Positions 1 through 11,533 of a stretch of 64,000 nt of DNA are shown here, piece after piece (within the stretch, counting starts at the first letter, position 1; every line of letters starts with the position of its first letter). The position numbers and the translations under genes are program-made. Source of the stretch: Streptomyces chartreusis NRRL 3882 (GTDB lineage: Bacteria > Actinomycetota > Actinomycetes > Streptomycetales > Streptomycetaceae); assembly GCF_900236475.1 (NCBI RefSeq), contig NZ_LT963352.1, positions 1,798,001 to 1,862,000 of the forward strand, read 5' to 3'. The notes beneath the pieces are model-generated. The model saw nothing but the letters and a program-made list of their open reading frames with translations, was not told the DNA's origin and ran no database searches.

Positions 1-2
1 GC

Positions 3-1883
3 GAGGGTCCCGCCGTACGGTTCGCGCACCCGCTGATCTCGGCCGCGCTGTACGCGGAGGCCCCGGCCCGGGAGCGGCGGGCCGTGCACGCCGCCCTTTC
101 CACGGCGGCCTCCGACCCGATCGAGCGGGCCCGGCACCTGGCCCTGGCGACCACGGGCACCGACCCGGAGGTGGCGGCCCGGCTCGCCGAGGCCGCCGCG
201 CTGGCCCGGGACCGCGGGGCGCCGTCGGTGGCCGCCTCGCTCGGGCTGCTCGCGGCCCGGCACACCCCGGCGGACAGTACGCCCGGCCCGGACGAGCGGC
301 GGCTCCAGGCCGCGGAGGACGCGATCACGGCCGGCGAGGCCGATCTCGCCCGGGACATCGCCCGGGACGTGCTGACCCGGGCCACCGTGCCGGCGGAGCG
401 GGTGCGGGCGTGGATGGTGGTCATCGAGGCGGCCGGGCAGGCGCTCGGTGACGTCGACGCCGTCTTCCCGCAGGTCCTGGCCGACGCGGGCGACGACCCG
501 CGGCTGCTCGCCCTGGTCCACTACCAGCTGGCCTGGCGCGGCCTGGTCGTGGAGGGCGACTTCGCCGAGGCCCGGCAGGAGGCCGCGCACGCGGCGGAGC
601 TGGCCGCCCGCGGCAAGGACCGGCGCACCGAGCTGATGGCGCTGTCCTTCCAGGCCTCCACCGAGACCCTGATGGGCCACCCGGACGCCCCGGCGACCGT
701 CAAACGGGCACTGAAGGAACCACAGGACCCGTATGTGGCCTGCCACCACAACGGCGCAGGCTCGGCCCGGTTCCGGTGGCTGATCATGAGCGACCAGCTG
801 CCCGAGGCGCGGGCGACCATCACCGCCCTGCTGCGCGAGGTGCGCAGACGCGGCATGGTCGAGAGCGAGGTGCACTTCCTGCGCTTCCTCGCCGAGACGG
901 AACTGCGCTCCGGGCACTGCGGCCGGGCCCTGGACCTGGCCCGCGAGAGCCTGCGGCTCGCCCGCGACTCGGGGATCGGCGAGGGCGCCTCCGCCATGCT
1001 GACCTCCCTCGCGGAGGCCTCGGCCGGGGATGTCGACCGGGCGCTGGCCCTCGCCCGTGAGGCGGCGGACCACGCCGAGGTCGACGGCGACCAGATGTAC
1101 CTGTCCCGCGCCCTGGCGGCACTGGGCTACGCCCAGTTGGTGGCCGGGGACCCGGCGGCCACGGTCCGTTCGCTGCGCCGGGTGCGGGAACTGGAGCAGG
1201 GCCTCGGCATCACGGACCCGGCGCGCGGCCGCTGGCACGGCGACCTCGCCGAGGCCCTGGTCCGCGTCGGCGAACCGGGTGAGGCCCAGGACGTCATCGA
1301 CACGGCGCGGGTGCACGCGCTGCGGCTGGGCCGGGAGAGCGTGCTGGCCGTCCTCGACCGGGCCGAGGCGCTGGTGCGGGCGGCACGCGGCGAACACGAG
1401 GCCGCCCTGGTCCGGCTGACGTCCGTTCAGGACCGGCTCGGCCGGCTGGGCTACGGCCTGGAGGAGGCCCGGGCCGCCTTCGCACTGGCCCGGCTGCGCA
1501 CCCGGACCGTGGGTCTCGTCCGCACCGGCGGGACTCCCCTGCCGGGACCGGCGTCGTACGACGAGGCCGCCCGGCTGTTCCGGCGCTGCCGGGCGCTGCC
1601 CTGGCTGCGGCAGGTCGACGCGGCCGCCGCTGCCGGTCCCGCGGCGGTGGAGCCGGTCTCCGTCGCCCCGCCCGTCGCGCTCGACGCGCTGGAGGGTCTC
1701 GCGTCGATGGAGCGTCAGGTCGCCTCACTGGTGATGGAGGGCGCGACCAACCGGGAGATCGCGGCCCGTCTGTTCATCAGCGTCAAGACCGTCGAGGCGA
1801 CCTTGACCCGGGTCTACCGGAAGCTGGGGATCCGTTCGCGGGTGGACATCGTCCGGCTGGCGGCGGGCCGCCGCACGACCTGA
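3..1883 (+). CDS. LuxR-family (LAL-type) transcriptional regulator, 5' end outside window
   Basis: The reading frame is open from the left edge, so this is the C-terminal 626 residues of a larger protein. The first visible residues (FAHPLISAALYAEAPARERR) match the region just after the AAA/NB-ARC ATPase domain of LAL (MalT-like) regulators. A long alpha-helical Ala/Leu/Arg-rich stretch of TPR-like character follows, and the last ~60 residues form a LuxR-type helix-turn-helix containing REIAARLFISVKTVEATL. It probably acts as a cytoplasmic DNA-binding regulator. The ATP-binding P-loop would lie upstream and cannot be seen. Target unknown; the secreted protease gene directly downstream on the same strand is a possible one, but nothing here proves it. 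Confidence 0.9.
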   Translation, partial: EGPAVRFAHPLISAALYAEAPARERRAVHAALSTAASDPIERARHLALATTGTDPEVAARLAEAAALARDRGAPSVAASLGLLAARHTPADSTPGPDERRLQAAEDAITAGEADLARDIARDVLTRATVPAERVRAWMVVIEAAGQALGDVDAVFPQVLADAGDDPRLLALVHYQLAWRGLVVEGDFAEARQEAAHAAELAARGKDRRTELMALSFQASTETLMGHPDAPATVKRALKEPQDPYVACHHNGAGSARFRWLIMSDQLPEARATITALLREVRRRGMVESEVHFLRFLAETELRSGHCGRALDLARESLRLARDSGIGEGASAMLTSLAEASAGDVDRALALAREAADHAEVDGDQMYLSRALAALGYAQLVAGDPAATVRSLRRVRELEQGLGITDPARGRWHGDLAEALVRVGEPGEAQDVIDTARVHALRLGRESVLAVLDRAEALVRAARGEHEAALVRLTSVQDRLGRLGYGLEEARAAFALARLRTRTVGLVRTGGTPLPGPASYDEAARLFRRCRALPWLRQVDAAAAAGPAAVEPVSVAPPVALDALEGLASMERQVASLVMEGATNREIAARLFISVKTVEATLTRVYRKLGIRSRVDIVRLAAGRRTT

Positions 1884-1960
1884 CCCCACCCGCGCCCACC
1901 AGGGCCGACGAGGCCCGACCGAGGGTTTTCCCTGCCCAACTCCCTTAGGGGGTTCCCTCA

Positions 1961-1990
1961 TTGGGAGCCCGCCCTGCCGGGCTCTAGCTT
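1961..1990 (+). promoter_or_regulatory. Candidate promoter of the secreted trypsin gene
   Basis: A -35-like TTGGGA (1961-1966) lies 18 bases from a -10-like TAGCTT (1985-1990), about 107 bases before the protease start codon. The preceding bases contain G/C runs in inverted arrangement (CTCCC near 1940, GGGAG at 1963), which could be an operator. Predicted by pattern only. Confidence 0.45.
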
Positions 1991-2097
1991 TGTCGCGTGC
2001 CGCTCGCCGGGCACACGGAGATCCGAACAACGGCGTCAGGGTCACCGTGCACCACCCACCCGCGCGACCCCCCACCGGCAACTCCCCGAGGAGACCC

Positions 2098-2889
2098 ATG
2101 TTCGGGTTCGACCGTGCCAAGAAGGCCGCCGCCGTCGCCACCGCGACCGCTGCCGCCGCCGCGACCGCGCTGCTCGCCGCTCCCGCCGCCGTCGCCGCGC
2201 CCCAGCCGATCGTCGGCGGTACCACGACCACGACGACCGCGTACCCGTTCGTCATGCAGATCACGGATGCCTCACAGAGCCAGTTCTGCGGCGGCACGCT
2301 GGTCTCGCCCACCAAGGTCGTCACCGCCGCCCACTGCATGGTCGGCGAGACCACCAGCAGCGTGCGCGTCGTCGGCGGCCGCACCTACCGCAACGGCACC
2401 AACGGCACGGTCAGCAGAGTCAGCAAGATCTGGATCCACCCGAGCTACACCGACGTCACCAACGGCGACGACGTGGCCGTGCTGACACTGTCGACGTCGA
2501 TGCCGTACACGCCGGCGAAGTTCGTCTCCTCCTCGCAGACTTCGGTGTACGCGGCCGGCACCACCGCCCGCATCCTCGGCTGGGGCACCACCTCCTCCGG
2601 CGGCAGCGCCTCCAACCAGCTGCGCACCGCGACCGTACCGACCGTGTCCGACTCCAGTTGCGCGAGCTCCTACGGCTCCGACTTCGTGCAGAGCGACATG
2701 GTGTGCGCCGGAAAGACCTCCGGCGGCGTGGACACCTGCCAGGGCGACAGCGGCGGCCCCCTGCTCATCGGGGGCGTCCTGGCAGGCATCACTTCCTGGG
2801 GCGAGGGCTGCGCCCAGGCCGGTTACCCGGGTATATACACCCGGCTGACGACCTTCTCCAACCTGGTCACGACGCAGGTCAACTCGTAG
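2098..2889 (+). CDS. Secreted trypsin-like serine protease (S1A family)
   Basis: A 263-residue preproenzyme. The ATG at 2098 is preceded by GAGGAG and begins a signal peptide (about residues 1-34, Ala-rich). A very short pro-segment ends just before IVGG at 38-41, the new N-terminus of the active trypsin fold. The catalytic triad is visible as His79 (TAAHC), Asp125 (DVAVL) and Ser218 (GDSGGP). Asp212, six residues before the Ser, gives trypsin specificity (cleavage after Lys/Arg). Six Cys fit three disulphides. Length and layout match Streptomyces griseus trypsin-type enzymes. It has its own promoter and a strong terminator, so it is probably monocistronic. An upstream in-frame start (1990) would destroy the signal peptide and was not used. 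Confidence 0.95.
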   Translation: MFGFDRAKKAAAVATATAAAAATALLAAPAAVAAPQPIVGGTTTTTTAYPFVMQITDASQSQFCGGTLVSPTKVVTAAHCMVGETTSSVRVVGGRTYRNGTNGTVSRVSKIWIHPSYTDVTNGDDVAVLTLSTSMPYTPAKFVSSSQTSVYAAGTTARILGWGTTSSGGSASNQLRTATVPTVSDSSCASSYGSDFVQSDMVCAGKTSGGVDTCQGDSGGPLLIGGVLAGITSWGEGCAQAGYPGIYTRLTTFSNLVTTQVNS

Positions 2890-2928
2890 CCGGGCAAAGC
2901 TCCTGAGCACCCCTCAGGTGAAATACCA

Positions 2929-2969
2929 GGGGGCGTTGCGGGCCTCCACGAGCGGCCCGCAACGCCCCC
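2929..2969 (+). terminator. Strong hairpin terminator after the trypsin gene
   Basis: A perfect 16-bp inverted repeat (2929-2944 with 2954-2969, core GCGTTGCGGGCC) with a 9-base loop lies 40 bases after the protease stop codon. There is no long T tract, as is usual in Streptomyces. Confidence 0.85.
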
Positions 2970-3023
2970 TCTCCATGTCATCGTCCGGGTTCGGGGGCTT
3001 GAATGGGCCGCAGACGGGAGTGA

Positions 3024-3506
3024 TGCTCATGGTTTCCGCCGATCGGCTCGCTGGTCGAGCGGTCGGTGGCGGTGTACTTGACGGTGAAGCTGGCGGGCGC
3101 CGCGTATCTGGTCTTCCTGGGTGTGCAGGCGTTCCGGCACCGCAAGCAACTCAAGGCGTCGCAGATCAGCACCCGGCCGGCCGAACCGGCCCGCGGCGGC
3201 CTCCGTACGCTCCTGGACGGGGTCCTCGTCGGTGTCACGATCCCGAAGGGCGTGCTGTTCTTCGCCGCCGTCCTGCCGCAGTTCGTGGAGCACTCGGCGG
3301 GCCATGTCACCCTCCAGATGCTCCTGTTGGGTCTCGTACCGATCTCGATCGGCCTGGTCACGGACACCCTGTGGGGCCTGACGGCGTCGGCGGCCCGCAC
3401 CTGGTTCGCCCGCTCCGACCGCCGCCTTTCGCTGATCGGCGGGGCGGGCGGCTGCACGATGATCGGCCTGGGCGTGACGGTGGCGGTGACGGGCCGGGCG
3501 GACTGA
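3024..3506 (+). pseudogene. 5'-truncated LysE/RhtB-family amino-acid exporter
   Basis: The frame reads GSLVERSVAVYLTVKLAGAA from about 3045, then about 140 residues with the hydrophobic segments and PKGVLFFAAVLPQF block of LysE/RhtB translocators. The family normally has about 205-210 residues. Here the N-terminal third, with the first membrane helices and the PGP motif, is missing, and an in-frame stop (TGA at 3021) closes the frame just before homology begins. A GTG at 3066 could initiate a 146-residue remnant, but no ribosome binding site is evident and a working exporter is unlikely. The break lies only about 50 bases after the trypsin terminator, suggesting a deletion joined the two regions. 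Confidence 0.7.
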
Positions 3507-3519
3507 GCCGCCGCTCCCG

Positions 3520-4635
3520 TCAGGTGCGTACGGCGCCGAAGCGGATGTCGTAGGACGTCTCCGGGTGCATCATCCGCAGCATCCGCTCCGCCTCGGCGGT
3601 GACCTCGTCCCGCTGCGCCCCGGTGAGCCGGCCGAAGGGCTCGATGACGAGCGCGTGCTCCTCCAGTCGCCACAGACCCGCGAGGAACCCGTCGACGAGG
3701 AGGGTGCGGTGGGCGACGTTGCCCTGCCAGGCGCGGCCCCGGTACTCGGGCGGGACGACGCGGGTGCGGTCGGCGTGGGAGAGCAGCAGATTGTCGAACT
3801 CGGGCAGGAAGCGCGGCGGGGCCGGGGTGTCCGGGTCGGGGCGGGGGGCGTCCGGCAGGTCGAAGAGCTCGACGCCTCCTGCGTCCCGGAACGTGACCAG
3901 TCGCGGGCGGAGGCGTTCGAAGGCTTCGCGCAACCGGGTCAGTCCGGCCCAGGTCTGCATGTCCCGCACGGAGGCCGGGCCGAAGGCGGCGAGGTAGCGC
4001 AGCACGACCGCATCCGGTGTGGCGGCCGGTCCGGCGGGGCGGCCGAGCCAGTGCTCGGCGGTGGTCAGGCTGACCTGCCCGCTGTGGCCCCACAGGCCGC
4101 GCGGGGTCACCTGCACGAGCGGCAGACGGCACCGGGCGGCGACGGCCAGGGCCTGCGGGTCGGCGTCGGGCCACTCCTGGAGCAGGGCCTCGCGCAGTTG
4201 CTTCATGGTGCGGGGCTCGGTCTCGACGAGGTCGCGGGCGAGGGCGGCGAGCCGGTCCAGGTCGACACCGGCGAGCCCCTTGCGGAAGTTCGTCAGCTCC
4301 CGGTCCCGGGCCGGCTGCACCAGCGGACGCAGGGTGAGGCAGTCGTCCGCGGTGTGGGTGTGGATGGTGGAGCGCACCGTGACGATCCGGACGACCTCGC
4401 GATCGGCCATCAGCCGGGACAGCGCCTCGGGGGCGAAGCCGTCGAGGCGGGCGGCGAGCGCGTAGTACGGAGGCTTGACGTTCTGCGCCTGGAGGCCGAC
4501 CAGGTGCTCGACGGCCGCGGCGGCGGAGATCCGGGCCGGGCGCAGGAGCAGCTGCCGGTCGAGGGTGGCGCGGTTGAGGGCCCGGGTACCGAGGTGGGGT
4601 GCCGGGCCGGCGACGCTCCGCTTGCTGTTCGTCAT
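3520..4635 (-). CDS. Winged-helix DNA-binding protein of the AlkZ/YcaQ (HTH_42) family
   Basis: A 371-residue cytoplasmic protein of the HTH_42 family, which includes AlkZ and YcaQ DNA glycosylases that release bulky alkyl or crosslinked bases. A Gln-X-Gln motif (residues 49-51, in VGLQAQN) sits where the AlkZ-type catalytic QxQ is found, and a His-rich turn (STIHTHTAD) follows about 40 residues later, as in the family. The C-terminal third contains FLPEFDNLLLSH and a DGF-like element typical of the group. It ends 13 bases after the convergent LysE remnant and stands alone. Glycosylase activity is inferred; many homologues have only been annotated as winged-helix proteins. Confidence 0.8.
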   Translation of the reverse strand: MTNSKRSVAGPAPHLGTRALNRATLDRQLLLRPARISAAAAVEHLVGLQAQNVKPPYYALAARLDGFAPEALSRLMADREVVRIVTVRSTIHTHTADDCLTLRPLVQPARDRELTNFRKGLAGVDLDRLAALARDLVETEPRTMKQLREALLQEWPDADPQALAVAARCRLPLVQVTPRGLWGHSGQVSLTTAEHWLGRPAGPAATPDAVVLRYLAAFGPASVRDMQTWAGLTRLREAFERLRPRLVTFRDAGGVELFDLPDAPRPDPDTPAPPRFLPEFDNLLLSHADRTRVVPPEYRGRAWQGNVAHRTLLVDGFLAGLWRLEEHALVIEPFGRLTGAQRDEVTAEAERMLRMMHPETSYDIRFGAVRT

Positions 4636-4689
4636 GGGGGCACGGTAGCGAGAGTCGCGGACAGGTTCTGGCCGCGATGGTCGCGGACC

Positions 4690-5655
4690 TCACGCGCCGG
4701 GTCCGGGGTCCGGCTGGACGGCGGATTCGATGCCGGCGCGGGCCGCTTCCAGCTGGGCGGCGAACGCGATGCCGAGGAAGAGCGCGACGGCGGTGAGGTT
4801 GGCCCACAGCAGCAGGGCGATGAAGGCGGTGAGCGGTCCGTACACGGCGCCGAAGGCACCGCTCTCCTCGACGTACAGCGCGAGCAGCCAGGTGGCCGAC
4901 ACCCACAGCAGCAGATGCACGGCCGAGCCGAAGGCCAGCCAGGTGTAGCCGGGCTGGACGCGGCGGGGCGACCAGCGGAAGATCACGGCGGAGGCCACCC
5001 AGGCCAGCGCGAGCCCCACGGGAATGTCGAGCACGCCCCACCACCGCGACCCGCTGTCCTGCCAGCCGGCCGAGTCCGCCACCGCGTCGCCCACGGCCTC
5101 GCCCGCGACGAGGACGACGAACCCCAGTACCAGGGGCAGGCCGGCGGCGAGCGCGAGAGCGATCGCCCGCCCGTACTTGCGCGGGAAGGGACGGTCGCGC
5201 TCGATGCCGTAGATGCGGTTGGCGCCGCGCTCGATCTGGCCCATGGCCGAGGCGAGGTTCAGCAGCGCGAAGCCCAGTCCGAGCCACAGGGCGAGCGTGC
5301 TCCAGACATCGCCGTGCGCGGTGCGCCGCGTCCCCTCGAAGGCGTCCTCGACGATCTGCGCGCTGGCACCCGGCACGATCCGGCCGAGGGTGAGTTCGAT
5401 GACCCGGCCCACGCCCTCCGTGTGCACCGACGTGGCCAGCCCGACGAGCGCCACGGTGCACGGGACCAGCCCGAGCACCACCTGGAAGGCGAGGGCCCGC
5501 GCGTTGGTGAAGCCGTCCGCGTATCGGAACCGTGTGAAGGAGTCGGCCAGCAGCCGCAGCCCTCCGTAGTGGCGCAGGGCGGTGAACGCCTCGTCTCCGG
5601 AGAGCTCGTCTCCGATCATGTCCCGGGTCTGCGGGACGTGGACGGCGGTACCCAT
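4690..5655 (-). CDS. YihY/BrkB-family integral membrane protein
   Basis: A 321-residue membrane protein with about six hydrophobic helices and the YihY/BrkB hallmarks: ARALAFQVVLGLVPC near the first helix and YGIERDRPFPRKYGRA between helices. The N-terminal ~45 residues are polar. The ATG at 5655 was chosen because AAGGAG lies 10 bases before it; a start 23 codons earlier lacks such a site. The family was once annotated as ribonuclease BN, which is wrong; its true role (envelope or transport) is unsettled. It lies 54 bases downstream of nothing co-directional but the AlkZ-like gene follows it on the same strand, so the two may share a transcript. Confidence 0.88.
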   Translation of the reverse strand: MGTAVHVPQTRDMIGDELSGDEAFTALRHYGGLRLLADSFTRFRYADGFTNARALAFQVVLGLVPCTVALVGLATSVHTEGVGRVIELTLGRIVPGASAQIVEDAFEGTRRTAHGDVWSTLALWLGLGFALLNLASAMGQIERGANRIYGIERDRPFPRKYGRAIALALAAGLPLVLGFVVLVAGEAVGDAVADSAGWQDSGSRWWGVLDIPVGLALAWVASAVIFRWSPRRVQPGYTWLAFGSAVHLLLWVSATWLLALYVEESGAFGAVYGPLTAFIALLLWANLTAVALFLGIAFAAQLEAARAGIESAVQPDPGPGA

Positions 5656-5805
5656 GGCGTGGACGCTCCTTGTCGTCGGGCTGCTCCTTGTCCGGTTGCC
5701 CCGTGAACCTCTCCCCTCTCGCATCCGGCCGGTACCGGCCTGCCAGGGAATTCCGGGCCGGTTCCGCCATCCGGCGGTCGGCTCATCGGGCAGCTCCGCC
5801 CGAGA

Positions 5806-7221
5806 TCACCCGGGCGTTTGGTCCATCACCGCGGCGGGCAGGGAGATCCGCCAGGCGACGCACCCGGCCAGAGCGAGCCCGGCGACGGCCAGGAGGCTGC
5901 TGGCGAGGAACGGGTCGGCGCCGCCCAGGGCGGGAGCGAACCCGATGCCGACGTAGAGCGTGACGCCGGTGGAACCGCCCAGCTGGTCGGCGGCTCGCTG
6001 AACGCCCGAGGCGATGCCGGCGTCGTCCTCGGTCACGCCGGTCACCGCGACGTACTGCAGCCCGACGATCCCGAACCCCATTCCGGCCGCGATGAGCGTC
6101 ATGGCCGGAATCATCGCCCAACCGGTGGCCCCGAGCGCGGAGACCACAGCGATGGCTGCCATCGCCAGCACGGTGAAGCCGATCCCGGCCAGGACACAGG
6201 CCCGGGCGCCCCACCGTCCGAGCAGCCGGGGAACCAGCACCGAGGCCGCGATCAGGGACACCGCCAGGGGCAGCATCGTCAGACCGGCCTGAAGCGGGCC
6301 GGCGCCCGACCGGTCCTGGAGGTAGTAGGTGAACAGCAGGAACGAGGTGGACAGGGCCGCGCTCAGCAGGGCGGTGGCGAGGTTGGCCAGGACGCGCGGC
6401 CGGTTGCGGAAGAGCCGCAGCGGCACGAGCGGGTCCCGTGAACGGCGCTCGACCCTGACGAACAGGGCTCCGGCTGCCACCGCGCCGGCCAGCGCCGCCG
6501 GCGGCAGCCAGGGCGGCGTGCCGTCCGCCTCTCCCGCCTCGATGACGCCGAGGGTGAACAGCAGCGGAGCCGCGACCAGCAAGAACGAACCGGGAAGGTC
6601 CAGCGGTGTGGGCCCGGCGGGCCGGTCGCTCGGCACGAGCAGGGCCGCAGCAGCGAGTACCACCAGGATGAACGGCACGGACACCAGGAAGATCCAGCGC
6701 CAGCCGAGCAGTTCGGTGATGATCCCGGAGACCACGAACCCGAGGACGAGGCCGCAGCTCGCGACGGCCGCCCACACGCTCAGCGCCCGCGACCTGCGCG
6801 GCCCCTCGGGGAACATGAGCACGATCACTGCCATCGCTGCCGGGAGCGCGATCGCTTCTCCGGCGCCCTGCAGCAGCCGGGCTGTCACCAGCACGGCGAA
6901 GGACGGCGCGAGCCCGGCCAGCAAGGACGCGGCGCCGAAGACAGTTGTGCCGAGCAGGAGGATGCGGCGCCTGCCGAGCACGTCGCCCAGCCGGCCGCCG
7001 AGCATCAGCAGCCCGCCGCCGGTGATCGTGTACCCGACCACGACCCAGGTCAGGGCGTGGCCTTCGACCCCCAAGTCGGCGCCGATCGAGGGCAGGGCGA
7101 CATTGACCACGGTCACGTCGACCGCGATGAAGAACTGCAGCATGGCCATGCAGCACAGCACCAGCCACGCATGCACCGGGGACGATCCGGCCCCGCGCGA
7201 AGAGAGAAAGTCTGAAAACAC
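5806..7221 (-). CDS. MFS multidrug exporter, DHA2/EmrB-QacA type
   Basis: A 471-residue transporter with about 14 hydrophobic segments. The first cytoplasmic loop has GGRLGDVLGRRRILL (MFS motif A), helix 1 has the acidic VDVTVVNVALPSI block typical of DHA2 drug:H+ antiporters, and helix 5 carries a motif-C-like GLVLGFVVSG. A GTG start at 7221 is preferred because GGAG sits six bases upstream; an earlier in-frame GTG at 7284 has no good site. Likely exports a toxic or secondary metabolite. No TetR-type regulator is adjacent, so the inducer cannot be guessed. Confidence 0.88.
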   Translation of the reverse strand: MFSDFLSSRGAGSSPVHAWLVLCCMAMLQFFIAVDVTVVNVALPSIGADLGVEGHALTWVVVGYTITGGGLLMLGGRLGDVLGRRRILLLGTTVFGAASLLAGLAPSFAVLVTARLLQGAGEAIALPAAMAVIVLMFPEGPRRSRALSVWAAVASCGLVLGFVVSGIITELLGWRWIFLVSVPFILVVLAAAALLVPSDRPAGPTPLDLPGSFLLVAAPLLFTLGVIEAGEADGTPPWLPPAALAGAVAAGALFVRVERRSRDPLVPLRLFRNRPRVLANLATALLSAALSTSFLLFTYYLQDRSGAGPLQAGLTMLPLAVSLIAASVLVPRLLGRWGARACVLAGIGFTVLAMAAIAVVSALGATGWAMIPAMTLIAAGMGFGIVGLQYVAVTGVTEDDAGIASGVQRAADQLGGSTGVTLYVGIGFAPALGGADPFLASSLLAVAGLALAGCVAWRISLPAAVMDQTPG

Positions 7222-7520
7222 CGAGTGCTCCGTTGCCCAGAAGAAGTTCCGAGCAGCACGAACGTGCCGCTCCGGTTCACCCACGGAGCGACGGAACGTT
7301 CAACAGAAGTGAGACGAACGCCCCGCCGCTAGCGGAGCGTCCTCGTCACCGCAGCACAAGCCGCGCACGAAGCACCAGACATGCCGCCGATGCTACCGGA
7401 GCCAACTCCCGCCTGTCCGCGCGACCTCCACGGGGCCTCATCGCGGGGAGAGCACGATCACAGAAACGGGGAGGGCAAGGTCACAGCCTCGCCCACTGCT
7501 GCTCCTCTGTGTCCGTGTCC

Positions 7521-7532
7521 TAGCATCCGAGC
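7521..7532 (+). promoter_or_regulatory. Leaderless promoter of mutA; rest of 7222-7532 has no gene
   Basis: TAGCAT (7521-7526) is a -10 hexamer lying exactly six bases before the mutA ATG at 7533, and no ribosome binding site precedes that ATG, so transcription probably starts at the A of the start codon. The -35 is weak. In the remaining 300 bases between the MFS gene and mutA I see no credible gene, only the divergent promoter region. Confidence 0.5.
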
Positions 7533-9340
7533 ATGACGGTCCTGCCTGACGACGGGCTCGAGCTGGCCGGCGATTTCCCTGACGTGCCCCATGAGCAGTG
7601 GCAGCGCCTTGTGGCGGGTGTGCTGCGCAAGTCGGGCAGGGAAGTGGAGGGCGCCGAGGCCGAGGAAGCCCTGTCCACCGCGCTGGAGGACGGGCTGCGC
7701 ACCCGGCCTCTCTACACCGCGCACGACACCGCGCCCGAGCCGGGTCTGCCCGGATTCGCACCCTACGTGCGGGGCGGCCGGGCCGAGGGGAACACGCTCG
7801 GCGGCTGGGACGTACGGCAGCGGCACACGGTGGCCGACGGCGGCGCGGTGCTCACGGATCTGGAGAACGGCGTCACCTCCCTGTGGCTGGCCGTGGGGGA
7901 AGGCGGCATTCCGCTGCCGGAGCTCGGCCGGGTCCTCGACGGCGTCCTTCTCGACCTCGCCCCGGTTGTCCTCGACGCGGGACGTGAACCCGGGCCCGCG
8001 GCACGGGAGTTGCTGCGGCTGTACGAGGAGCGCGGTGTCGCACGGGAGGCGGCACGCGGCAACCTGGGCGCGGATCCGCTGGGTCATGAGGCCCGGAGCG
8101 GGCAGCAGGGCGACGTCGCCCCGGCGGCCGAGCTCGCGCGGCTGTGTGCCGAGGGGTACCCGGGGCTGCGGGCGATTACCGTGGACGCCCTGCCGTACCA
8201 CGAGGCCGGCGGCTCGGCCGCCCAGGAGCTGGGCTGCTCGCTGGCCACGGGAGTTGCGTATCTGCGGGACCTCACCGAGGCCGGGCTGAGCGTCGAACAG
8301 GCCTGTGCGCAGCTGGAGTTCCGGTACGCGGCGACCGCCGACCAGTTCCTGACGATCGCCAAGCTGCGGGCCGCGCGCCGGCTGTGGGCGCGGGTGGCCG
8401 AGGTCTGCGGGGCGCCGCGTGCAGGGGCGCAGCTCCAGCACGTCGTGACGTCTCCGGTGATGATGACGCGCCGCGACCCGTGGGTGAACATGCTGCGCAC
8501 GACCATCGCCACGCTGGCCGCCGGTGCGGGCGGTGCCGACTCGGTCACCGTGCTGCCCTTCGACCACGCCCTCGGCCTGCCGGACGCGTTCGCCCGCCGT
8601 ATCGCCCGCAACACCTCCACGATCCTCATCGAGGAGTCGCACCTGTCCCGGGTGATCGACCCGGCGGGCGGCTCCTGGTACGTGGAGCGGCTCACCGACG
8701 AACTCGCCCACGCGGGCTGGGAGTTTCTCCGGCGGATCGAGCGGCTCGGTGGCATGGCGGCCGCCCTGCGCTCCGGGGACGTCGAGCAGGACCTCGCCGA
8801 GACCTGGCGGGCGCGCACCGCCAGGCTGGCCAAGCGGCGCGAACCCATCACCGGCGTCAGCGAGTTCCCCCACCTGGCCGAGAAGCCGGTCGTGCGCGAG
8901 AGCGCGCCCGAGCGGCCGTCCGGCGGCCTGCCGCGGGTGCGCCGCGACGAGGCCTTCGAGGCACTGCGGGCCCGCTCGGACGCGCATCTCGCCGCGACCG
9001 GCTCCCGGCCCCGGATCTTCCTCGCCGCGCTCGGCCCGGCCGCCGCCCACACCGCACGCCTCACCTTCGCGTCGAACCTGTTCCAGGCGGGCGGCATCGA
9101 GCCGGTCACCGGGGGCACGTTCGCGGAGAGCGGTGCGACGGAGGCCGTGCTGTGCTCCAGCGACGCCGTGTACGAGGAGCAGGCGGCGGCCCGGGCCGCG
9201 GAGCTCAGGGAGGCGGGCGCCTCACACGTGTTCCTCGCCGGGCGGCCCGGGGAGTACCCGGGTGTCGACGCGTACGTCTTCGCGGGCTGCGATGCCGTGG
9301 CCGTGCTCTCCGCGACCCTCGACCGCATGGGAGTGTCCTG

Positions 9341-9341
<1 letters not shown>
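7533..9341 (+). CDS. mutA: Methylmalonyl-CoA mutase small (beta) subunit
   Basis: 602 residues. Same fold family as the catalytic subunit next door, with a TIM-barrel-like part ([40 protein letters not shown]) and a degenerate cobalamin-domain-like C-terminus that lacks the DxHxxG cobalt-ligand motif, as expected for the non-catalytic subunit of the actinobacterial alpha-beta enzyme. Together with MutB it interconverts (R)-methylmalonyl-CoA and succinyl-CoA, linking propionate metabolism and extender-unit supply for polyketides to the TCA cycle. The stop codon overlaps the mutB start by one base (TGATG), indicating coupled translation. The message is probably leaderless. Confidence 0.95.

Positions 9342-11529
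<2,188 letters not shown>

Positions 11530-11533
<4 letters not shown>

Noticed and set aside
2978-5770. 930-codon minus-strand frame through the LysE, AlkZ-like and YihY region
   Set aside because: It is out of frame with the real minus-strand genes there and shows only Arg/Pro-rich shadow sequence.
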